Below the pieces are notes generated by a model, which saw nothing but the letters and a program-made list of their open reading frames with translations, made no database searches and was not told the origin of the DNA. This document shows, in pieces, positions 14,486-21,101 of a stretch of DNA of 24,500 nt. Position 1 is the stretch's first letter. Each line of letters opens with the position of its first letter. Origin of the DNA: an uncultured Actinomycetes bacterium (GTDB taxonomy: Bacteria > Actinomycetota > Aquicultoria > CAJVYJ01). The stretch covers positions 1 to 24,500 of the forward strand of contig CAJVYJ010000004.1 of the NCBI GenBank assembly GCA_913009475.1, written 5' to 3'. A program made the position numbers and the translations under genes.

Positions 14486-15853
14486 TTGCCAAAACTGTTT
14501 GGAACCGATGGGGTAAGAGGTATTGCCAATAAAGACTTGACCGCGGAGCTGGCCACAAAACTGGGCCAAGCGGGTGCCGCTTTTCTTAGCGGGCAAGCTA
14601 AAAAAATAGTTGTGGGTCGGGATACGAGAATATCCGGCAATCTTTTGGAAAGCGCTCTCTCCGCCGGAATCTGTGCGGCCGGGTTGGACGTTTACCAGCT
14701 GGGGGTCATGCCGACACCGGCGGTCGCTTATTTGACAAGAAAACTAGGTGCCGACGGCGGCGTGGTTATCTCCGCCTCTCACAATCCGGCGGAATACAAC
14801 GGAATTAAATTTTTTAACGCCAACGGCATTAAGCTGACTCAAGCCGAAGAAGTAGAGATTGAAAAATTAATGGATGGTTTGAGTGCTGACAAGCCCGCTG
14901 TTACCGATATTGGTCGAATTGTCGACGCTTCACAGGAAGTCAGCCATTATATCAGCCATATAAAAAATACTATAAGCGGGGATCTGAATGGGCTTAAAGT
15001 TGCTCTTGATTGCGCCAATGGCGCCGTCTATAACATAGCTCCTAAAGTCTTATCGGAAATGGGGGCTGAAGTCACAGCTTTTAATACCAGCCCTAATGGA
15101 TTGAATATAAATAAAAGCTGCGGTTCAACCCATCTTGGTTCTTTACAAAAGATTGTAAAAGATGGTCGATTTGATATTGGGCTGGCTTTTGATGGTGACG
15201 CCGATAGGGTGTTGGCTGTTGATGAAAGCGGAAACTTGGTTGACGGTGATTTTATTATGGCTGTCTGCGCCGCGCATTTAAATGATTTAGAAACGCTTAG
15301 GCCCAAAGTTCTGGTCACGACAGTGATGACGAATATCGGTTTTGATCGTAGTATGGCGGCGCTGGGAATAAAAGTAATTAAAACCTCGGTCGGCGATCGT
15401 CATGTTCTGCAAGAGATGCTGGATGACGAGGTCATGATTGGCGGAGAACAATCAGGTCATATAATATTTCTAAATCACAACTCGACCGGCGACGGTATTA
15501 TTACCGCCTTGCAACTGTTAACAGTTATGCGAGATAAGAATCAGCCGCTTTCTAGGCTGACGGGAGTTATGACTCGTTTTCCACAAGTCTTAAAAAATAT
15601 TCGGGTCAAGGAGGAAAAAAATAATCTGCTGGAAGTCGAACCGATTAAATTAACTATTAATCGTTGTCAGGATGAACTGAAGGGAGCGGGGCGGATTCTT
15701 GTTCGGCCCTCAGGGACGGAGCCATTGGTGAGAGTTATGGTTGAAGCTGCTACAATTGAGAAGGCCAATCGGCTGGCTGATAAAATCTGTGATGTAATTG
15801 AAGATTATTTAGCGGCCGACAGAACCGGGGCTAGAGTTCCGTCCGAAAAGTGA
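14486..15853 (+). CDS. glmM: Phosphoglucosamine mutase
   Basis: Interconverts glucosamine-6-phosphate and glucosamine-1-phosphate for UDP-GlcNAc and peptidoglycan synthesis. 455 residues. LFGTDGVRGIAN at the N-terminus, active phosphoserine in ISASHNP (Ser98), metal loop AFDGDADR (about 239-245), sugar loop GGEQSGH, and phosphate-binding RPSGTEPLVRVM near the end. TTG at 14486 has AAGGAGCGAGG just upstream. Odd point: the last eight codons and the stop (from 15830) are made from copy 2 of the 49-bp repeat, so the final GARVPSEK is repeat-derived and extends beyond the usual end. All catalytic motifs are intact. glmS follows 138 nt downstream. Confidence 0.97.
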   Translation: MPKLFGTDGVRGIANKDLTAELATKLGQAGAAFLSGQAKKIVVGRDTRISGNLLESALSAGICAAGLDVYQLGVMPTPAVAYLTRKLGADGGVVISASHNPAEYNGIKFFNANGIKLTQAEEVEIEKLMDGLSADKPAVTDIGRIVDASQEVSHYISHIKNTISGDLNGLKVALDCANGAVYNIAPKVLSEMGAEVTAFNTSPNGLNINKSCGSTHLGSLQKIVKDGRFDIGLAFDGDADRVLAVDESGNLVDGDFIMAVCAAHLNDLETLRPKVLVTTVMTNIGFDRSMAALGIKVIKTSVGDRHVLQEMLDDEVMIGGEQSGHIIFLNHNSTGDGIITALQLLTVMRDKNQPLSRLTGVMTRFPQVLKNIRVKEEKNNLLEVEPIKLTINRCQDELKGAGRILVRPSGTEPLVRVMVEAATIEKANRLADKICDVIEDYLAADRTGARVPSEK

Positions 15854-15878
15854 CTGCGGCCGGACAAAAAAGAGAACG
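15830..15878 (+). repeat. 49-bp repeat, copy 2 (end of glmM, upstream of glmS)
   Basis: Same length as copy 1 (13269-13317), matching at 40 of 49 positions: identical or near-identical outer blocks (GCTAGAG, CCGAAAAGT, AAAGAGAACG) and a variable middle. It overlaps the end of glmM and supplies its stop codon. Near 15964-15979, TCGGCCGCGCTTCTAG repeats the left end in inverted orientation, so the copy may be part of a larger unit of about 150 bp enclosing the hairpin at 15910-15939. Confidence 0.75.
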
Positions 15879-15909
15879 TAACCGAGAAGAGACCGAGGAA
15901 GCCCGGGGC

Positions 15910-15939
15910 CCCCACAAAGTATTACTTTACTTCGTGGGG
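15910..15939. repeat. Hairpin in the glmM-glmS spacer
   Basis: CCCCACAAAGTA, loop TTACTT, TACTTCGTGGGG: a 12-bp stem with one mismatch, 53 nt before the glmS start. No U-run follows, so it is not an evident terminator. No match to the conserved glmS ribozyme core was seen. Confidence 0.6.
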
Positions 15940-15991
15940 TGGAGCACCGCAAATTGGGTTTTCGGCCGCGCTTCTAGAGAGAGTTGAGCTT

Positions 15992-17818
15992 ATGTGCGGA
16001 ATAGTAGGATATGTGGGAACAAAGCAAGCGGTACCCCGGCTGTTAGGGGGCTTAAAACGTCTTGAATATCGGGGTTATGATTCGGCGGGTTTAGCGATTA
16101 TTGCTGATAGTGAGTTGAAGATAATCAGGCGCCAGGGCAATCTGGCTAACCTTGAGGCTGCCTTAAGTGACTTTGACGCTACGGGAACGTTGGGAATCGG
16201 ACATACCCGTTGGGCTACTCACGGTCATCCGTCTGAAACTAATTCACATCCCCATATAGATTGCCAAGGCAATATCGCCGTTGTCCATAACGGCATCATT
16301 GAAAATTTTCATACGCTCCGAGTGGAATTGATGCAAAAGGGCCATAAATTTAGATCAGAAACAGATACCGAGTGTTTGGCGCACTTAATCGAGAGTTATT
16401 ACCAAGGCGATCTTTTAGCCGCTGTTAAAGAAGCGTTGCGACAAGTGCAAGGCACTTATGCTATTGCCGTAATCTGCCGTCAACAACCGGATATATTGGT
16501 AGCTGCCCGTAAAGACAGCCCTTTAATACTGGGTGTCGCGCCGGATGGCCTCTTTGTCGCTTCGGATATCCCGGCGGTCATCGACTATACCAAAGAGATA
16601 ACTATTTTGGAGAACGGCGAATTGGTAGAGTTAAAATCGGATGGATACCGAATTATTGACGCTCAGGAAAATATGATTAAGCGTGCCGGCATAGTTATTG
16701 ATTGGGATATAGAAGCTGCGGAAAAAGGTGGTTACGAGGATTTTATGCTTAAAGAGATTTTTGAGCAGCCGACAGCCGTTAAAGAGACTTTAAGCGGCCG
16801 GATAAATCGTGAAGGCATTGTTGAATTGAACGACATTGGTCTTAGTGACGAAAGCTTGCGACAGGTTGATAAGATATACATTATCGCCTGCGGTACATCA
16901 CTTCATGCCGGCATGATTGCCAAACAGGCCATTGAGCGCTGGGCTCGTATAGCCACTGAGATAGATTGTTCCTCGGAATTTCGTTATCGGGATACGGTTT
17001 TAAGCGAGCGAAATATGGTGATTGCCATTACGCAATCAGGTGAGACGGCGGATACCTTAGCTAGTGTTCACATCGCTCGCGAACAAGGCGCTAAAGTTCT
17101 GGCTATAACCAACGTGGTCGGCAGTTCCATCACTAGAGAGGCTGATGGTGTTATTTATACTCATGCCGGTCCGGAAATCGGGGTAGCCGCCACCAAAACG
17201 CTGGTAGCCCAAATTACGGCCCTGATCTTGTTAGCTGTCCATCTGGCCCAACAGCGCAATTCATTGGAGCAAGAGTTCAGTCGTGAGATTGCGAAAGAGT
17301 TGGATGCGCTTCCGGCTAAGTTGCGGACGATCTTGTCACAAGCTGATACTTTTAAAAATTGGGCAAAGACATATCATGATGTCTATGATTTCCTGTATTT
17401 AGGGCGCGGAATCGGTTATCCGGTGGCGATGGAAGGCGCTTTAAAGTTGAAAGAAATCTCGTATATTCATGCTGAAGGATATCCTGCCGGTGAAATGAAA
17501 CACGGCCCCATCGCTTTGATAAAAAAAGGCGTTCCTATTGTTGCGGTAGCGCTAAGAGGGCCTGTATACGAGAAGATACTCGGAAATATGCAGGAAGCAA
17601 AAGCCCGAGAGGGAACGATTATTTCTATAGCCACGGAAGGGGACGGACAAATATCCGCGCTTACCGATGAAGTCTTTTTTATCCCTAGGAGCAATGAGAT
17701 ACTGGCTTCGATACTAGCGGTCGTTCCATTGCAGCTGTTGGCCTACTATATAGCTAAAGAGAGAGGCTGTAATGTAGACCAACCGCGGAACTTGGCTAAA
17801 AGCGTAACTGTCGAGTAG
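15992..17818 (+). CDS. glmS: Glutamine-fructose-6-phosphate aminotransferase (isomerizing)
   Basis: First committed step of hexosamine synthesis: fructose-6-phosphate plus glutamine to glucosamine-6-phosphate. 608 residues, standard length. N-terminal class II amidotransferase with nucleophile Cys2 (MCGIVGYVG), HTRWATHG and HNGIIENF; linker; then two SIS isomerase lobes with ACGTSLHAG, ITQSGETADT, EGALKLKEISYIHAEGYPAGEMKHGP and the C-terminal NVDQPRNLAKSVTVE. ATG 15992 is fixed by the catalytic Cys2. acpS starts 8 nt after the stop, so both are probably co-transcribed. Product feeds GlmM encoded just upstream. Confidence 0.98.
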   Translation: MCGIVGYVGTKQAVPRLLGGLKRLEYRGYDSAGLAIIADSELKIIRRQGNLANLEAALSDFDATGTLGIGHTRWATHGHPSETNSHPHIDCQGNIAVVHNGIIENFHTLRVELMQKGHKFRSETDTECLAHLIESYYQGDLLAAVKEALRQVQGTYAIAVICRQQPDILVAARKDSPLILGVAPDGLFVASDIPAVIDYTKEITILENGELVELKSDGYRIIDAQENMIKRAGIVIDWDIEAAEKGGYEDFMLKEIFEQPTAVKETLSGRINREGIVELNDIGLSDESLRQVDKIYIIACGTSLHAGMIAKQAIERWARIATEIDCSSEFRYRDTVLSERNMVIAITQSGETADTLASVHIAREQGAKVLAITNVVGSSITREADGVIYTHAGPEIGVAATKTLVAQITALILLAVHLAQQRNSLEQEFSREIAKELDALPAKLRTILSQADTFKNWAKTYHDVYDFLYLGRGIGYPVAMEGALKLKEISYIHAEGYPAGEMKHGPIALIKKGVPIVAVALRGPVYEKILGNMQEAKAREGTIISIATEGDGQISALTDEVFFIPRSNEILASILAVVPLQLLAYYIAKERGCNVDQPRNLAKSVTVE

Positions 17819-17825
17819 CGGAGGT

Positions 17826-18197
17826 ATGATGATTAAAGGTGTTGGCGTTGATATCGTTGAAATAGACAGGTTTCAACAATCTTTATTAAGGCGAAAGAAC
17901 TTTGCCGAGCGGCTGTTTACTCCTTTAGAACAAAAATATTGCCGTTCCAAGAGACAACCCGAACTTCACTTTGCCGTTCGTTTTGCCGCTAAGGAGGCGG
18001 TCAGTAAAGCCATGGGTACCGGCAAGCGCGGTCTTAAATGGAGAGATATAGAAATTTGTCGCGACCAAATCGGTAAGCCCTATGTTTTGCTCCAAGGGGC
18101 GGCCGCGGATATTGCTGCTGAGCGAGGCATCAGTGAGGTAACGGTCAGCTTGTCATTCAGCCATAAATCCGCTGTTGCCACAGCTATTGCAACTTAA
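17826..18197 (+). CDS. acpS: Holo-[acyl-carrier-protein] synthase
   Basis: Transfers 4'-phosphopantetheine from CoA to acyl carrier protein, activating fatty acid synthesis. 123 residues with both signature blocks: GVGVDIVEIDRF (metal Asp9) and RFAAKEAVSKAMGTG (Glu57, Lys61), ending in VSLSFSHKSAVATAIA. GCGGAGGT lies immediately before; the second ATG (17829) is better spaced from it and may be the true start. Placed between glmS and, further on, nnr, the order common in actinobacteria. Confidence 0.96.
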   Translation: MMIKGVGVDIVEIDRFQQSLLRRKNFAERLFTPLEQKYCRSKRQPELHFAVRFAAKEAVSKAMGTGKRGLKWRDIEICRDQIGKPYVLLQGAAADIAAERGISEVTVSLSFSHKSAVATAIAT

Positions 18198-18219
18198 TAT
18201 CCGTCGCTGCACGAAAAAC

Positions 18220-18361
18220 GGCGAATTGTAAATTTAAGATTGTAAGTTGTAAATTTTAAAACCATGGAGCTCGAAATATGTAGCCGCGGAGCTTGCTCCG
18301 CCCGTGAAGGCTTTATAAATTAACAATTTGATATTTACAATTTAGACTTTACAATTGCGAG
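18220..18361. repeat. MITE-like AT-rich inverted-repeat element with central hairpin
   Basis: Left arm from 18220 (GAATTGTAAATTT...) and right arm to 18361 are imperfect inverted repeats of about 40 bp built of ATTGTAAA-like words. In the middle, a GTAG-type hairpin GCGGAGC-TT-GCTCCGC (18286-18301) followed by CCGTGAA matches the family seen at 7132, 10871 and 11112. It fills most of the 18198-18441 spacer; no gene seen there. Confidence 0.55.
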
Positions 18362-18441
18362 CACAGCGAGCCTAGGTTGTTTGCTTTGGTTAAATAGTTT
18401 AAACTGGTTAAGTAAACATTAATTATTTGAAAGGAACTTTA

Positions 18442-18978
18442 ATGAAATCAGGCAAAGTAAAATTAATAGTTATCGTGTTGGTACTTCTAACACTGGCCGT
18501 TCTTTTCTCCGGCTGTACTCAGAGTAAAAAATCATATCAAGCAAATTTAACCAAGATTCTAAACGATACGAAGAGTCAGCTTGATAAAAACTCTACAGTT
18601 AAAGCGGTTCCGTCAAAATCAAGCCAAAAAACTAAGGATAAGAAAGAGTTGGAAATACTTAAAAAAACTCGCGATCGCCTCGAATCGGTTGATCCGCCTG
18701 ATGATTTCTATACCGGCCATGCTGATTTGCTGCAATTTCTAAACCTTTATATTAAAGGTAAGGAGCTAGAGAGCAACGAGGCTGCTAAAGGAAATTCAAA
18801 AAAACCGGTATTTTCACCCAACCAGTCTAAGTCCGCACAAATGCTGATGGTGGCCAACCGGTTATTGAGTCAGGCCGCTCAGGAGTTCCCGTTTATGGAA
18901 TATAATTTATTAGAGGCTTTTGGTCCGCTGACCAATAGAGCGCCGCGTACTATACCTCCGCGGCAGCTGCGGAAATAA
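18442..18978 (+). CDS. Hypothetical lipoprotein
   Basis: 178 residues from ATG 18442, with AAAGGA six bases upstream; a TTG at 18427 is a poorer start. Signal peptide with basic N-terminus, hydrophobic core (8-22) and lipobox LFSGC, so Cys25 should be lipid-modified and the protein anchored outside the membrane. The mature part is hydrophilic and helical: a Lys/Ser-rich linker (about 45-62), then EILKKTRDRLESVDPPDDFYTGHADLL-type helices, a second Lys/Ser-rich loop and a Pro/Arg-rich end. The ESVDPPDDFYTGH-to-LL stretch resembles helical-bundle lipoproteins in which a helix pair is joined by a PP turn, but no named family is assigned. Not clearly in an operon. Confidence 0.85.
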   Translation: MKSGKVKLIVIVLVLLTLAVLFSGCTQSKKSYQANLTKILNDTKSQLDKNSTVKAVPSKSSQKTKDKKELEILKKTRDRLESVDPPDDFYTGHADLLQFLNLYIKGKELESNEAAKGNSKKPVFSPNQSKSAQMLMVANRLLSQAAQEFPFMEYNLLEAFGPLTNRAPRTIPPRQLRK

Positions 18979-19090
18979 AGGGGTCAGATCTTCAATCTTG
19001 ACAATTGACCAATGGGTGAAGAGCTATGGGATGACGATGAGATGTAATTTGTGAGTTCGTCTCTATGCGTTTTAAGTCTAACGCTTTAGC

Positions 19091-19119
19091 TTACAATTGC
19101 AGGCACGGCGAGACCAAGG
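19091..19119 (+). repeat. Partial copy of the sequence at 18349-18376, carrying the nnr ribosome site
   Basis: TTACAATTGC is identical in both copies and is followed by similar GCAC, GCGAG and CC-AGG blocks. The copy's end supplies CCAAGGA, the ribosome site for ATG 19125. The rest of the 18979-19124 spacer starts with AAGGGGTCAGATC...TTGACAATT, resembling repeat ends often seen near REP-associated transposase genes; no transposase is present. Confidence 0.45.
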
Positions 19120-19124
19120 ATAAA

Positions 19125-20645
19125 ATGAAACTGGCTTCAGCAACTCAGATGCGAAAAATTGAAGATGAGGCCGTAAAACGTCAAGGCATAGCTTTAAAAG
19201 AGCTGATGGCCTCCGCCGGCCAAGCGGTAGCGGCTCTGGCTGCTAAATTAATTCCCGCTCAAGGACAAATCGCAATCTTTTGCGGTCACGGCAACAACGG
19301 CGGTGATGGTTTTATCGCCGCCCGTCATTTAGCGCTTAACGGTTATCAAGTAACAGTTGTCCTTGCTTCCGATGCTGATGATTTAAAAGGAATAGCTGCT
19401 GAGGCTTATGATTCCTTAACAAAGAGTTCGGCGCGGATAGTCAAATTTAATTCCGGCCTTTGTTTGCGGCCGGGCCTAGTCATTGATGCACTGTTAGGTT
19501 TTGGTTTAAAGGGCGAGGTAAGAAAACCTATACGGGAGATTATAGCTTATATCAATTCTTTAAAGGCTGAAACCATTGCAATCGATGTTCCCTCCGGAGT
19601 TAACTCAGATACGGGTGAAGTTGCAAATATAGCGATAAAGGCCGCTCATACGGTTACTTTTACTTGTCCTAAAATCGGCTTGGCGCTCTATCCGGGCGCG
19701 GAATACGTCGGCCGGATTCATCCGGTGGACATCGGTATAGCACCTGAGATAGTTGAGGAATTTGCAACAACTAATCTGGCTACGGAAGAGATGATAAAAT
19801 CATTGTTGCCGCGGCGAGAGCGGGAGACTAATAAACACCGCTGCGGGCGGCTTTTAATTGTCGCCGGTTCCGCCGGTATGACAGGAGCCGCCGCCATGAC
19901 CGCGATGGCGGCGCTGAGGATGGGTGCCGGCATTGTGACCTTGGCCGTACCTGCCGGCTTAAATGACATTTTAGAAGTTAAATTGACTGAAGTCATGACA
20001 GTTCCTTTACCTGAAACCAAGGAGCGTTCCATTGCGGCGGCCGCTGTCGATAAAGTTTTGAAATTATTAAGGAATTTTGACGCTTTGGCTATTGGCCCCG
20101 GGCTCTCACGCAATCGGGAAACAGCGCAATTTGTTCGTGAGTTGATGACTCAAACAACAGTGCCGGCCGTTATTGACGCTGATGCTCTAAACAACTTAGC
20201 TGGAACAGATATAGTAAGCGGCAGGCAGGCACCGACTGTACTAACCCCACACAGTGGTGAGCTGGGCCGGTTAATGGACATGGCTTCAGCTGATATTGAA
20301 GTCGACCGCATTGGCATAGCGGAAAAAGCCGGCGCTGAATTTAACGCGACCATAGTCTTAAAAGGCAGCCGTACGATTATTTCCGGCCATAAGGCTACTA
20401 TGATTAACCCATCAGGAAATCCCGGTTTAGCAACAGCCGGAACAGGAGATGTTCTAACGGGGATAATATCCAGTCTCTTAGCCCAAGGCTTGGCGGACTA
20501 CCCCGCAGCTGTTGCCGGCAGTTATCTGCACGGCTTGGCCGGTGATATCGCGGCAGCGGCCAAAGGAGAGCTTGCGTTAATCGCCACAGACTTGATAGAC
20601 TGTCTACCAAAGGCCATTAAAAAAGTTATGGGAGATAAAAATTGA
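19125..20645 (+). CDS. nnr: Bifunctional NAD(P)H-hydrate repair enzyme (epimerase + ADP-dependent dehydratase)
   Basis: Repairs damaged NAD(P)H hydrates: the N-terminal YjeF_N domain epimerises R-NAD(P)HX, and the C-terminal carbohydrate-kinase-like domain dehydrates the S form using ADP (bacterial type). 506 residues from ATG 19125. N-terminal domain: ATQMRKIEDEA, CGHGNNGGDGFIAARHL (53-69), IDALLGFG, AIDVPSGVNSDTG. C-terminal domain from about 225: GRLLIVAGSAGMTGAAAMTA, AIGPGLS, VIDADALN, LTPHSGE, and the ATP/ADP site NPSGNPGLATAGTGDVLTG (Asp442 catalytic). An upstream ATG at 19065 would add 20 non-conserved residues without a ribosome site. Its stop overlaps the start of the CBS gene by four bases (TTGA). 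Confidence 0.96.
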   Translation: MKLASATQMRKIEDEAVKRQGIALKELMASAGQAVAALAAKLIPAQGQIAIFCGHGNNGGDGFIAARHLALNGYQVTVVLASDADDLKGIAAEAYDSLTKSSARIVKFNSGLCLRPGLVIDALLGFGLKGEVRKPIREIIAYINSLKAETIAIDVPSGVNSDTGEVANIAIKAAHTVTFTCPKIGLALYPGAEYVGRIHPVDIGIAPEIVEEFATTNLATEEMIKSLLPRRERETNKHRCGRLLIVAGSAGMTGAAAMTAMAALRMGAGIVTLAVPAGLNDILEVKLTEVMTVPLPETKERSIAAAAVDKVLKLLRNFDALAIGPGLSRNRETAQFVRELMTQTTVPAVIDADALNNLAGTDIVSGRQAPTVLTPHSGELGRLMDMASADIEVDRIGIAEKAGAEFNATIVLKGSRTIISGHKATMINPSGNPGLATAGTGDVLTGIISSLLAQGLADYPAAVAGSYLHGLAGDIAAAAKGELALIATDLIDCLPKAIKKVMGDKN

Positions 20646-21097
20646 AACAGACATTAGCCAAAGATGTCATGACTGAAAAAGTCGTGACTTTAACGCCGGA
20701 AGATACCGTAAAAGAAGCGGCTAAAGTTTTAGTCGATAATCACATCAGCGGCGCGCCGGTAGTTGACAGCGACGGTAAATTGGTGGGGCTGATTTCGGAA
20801 TCGGACTTGATTATCCAGGATGTAAAGCTACGTTTCCCCACTTATATTCACTTTTTAGATAGTTTTATCTTCTTAGGCAATCAACGTCATTTCGAGGATA
20901 CTCTAAGAAGGGCGGCAGCGGCTAAGGTCGGAGAGTTGATGCGAAAAGAAGTCGTTACCGCTGGTCCGGACACCGACCTTGAAGAGATAGCTACTTTAAT
21001 GGCTGACAGGCATGTCGGCCGCATACCGATTATAGATAATGATAAGGTTGCCGGCATCATCACCAAAGGTGATATTGTCCGCACTTTAAGCCGTTAG
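20642..21097 (+). CDS. CBS-domain pair protein
   Basis: 151 residues consisting of two CBS motifs and a linker: first, KDVMTEKVVTLTPEDTVKEAAKVLVDNHISGAPVVD with GLISESDL (about 7-58); second, VGELMRKEVVTAGPDTDLEEIATLMADRHVGRIPIID with GIITKGDIVR (about 96-149). Such stand-alone Bateman modules bind adenine nucleotides (AMP, ATP, SAM and others) and sense energy or redox state. TTG at 20642 overlaps the nnr stop, with GGGAGA upstream, so it is translated with nnr; a sensor role tied to nucleotide repair is only an inference. Ends four bases before the convergent secreted-protein gene. Confidence 0.92.
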   Translation: MKQTLAKDVMTEKVVTLTPEDTVKEAAKVLVDNHISGAPVVDSDGKLVGLISESDLIIQDVKLRFPTYIHFLDSFIFLGNQRHFEDTLRRAAAAKVGELMRKEVVTAGPDTDLEEIATLMADRHVGRIPIIDNDKVAGIITKGDIVRTLSR

Positions 21098-21101
21098 GAG
21101 C

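Noticed and set aside
15854..15991. glmS ribozyme in the glmS leader
   Set aside because: The spacer is structured, but the known ribozyme core and cleavage-site context were not seen; repeats explain the structure.
19065..19124. 20-residue N-terminal extension of the NAD(P)H-hydrate repair protein
   Set aside because: No ribosome site, part of it is repeat-derived, and homology begins at ATG 19125.
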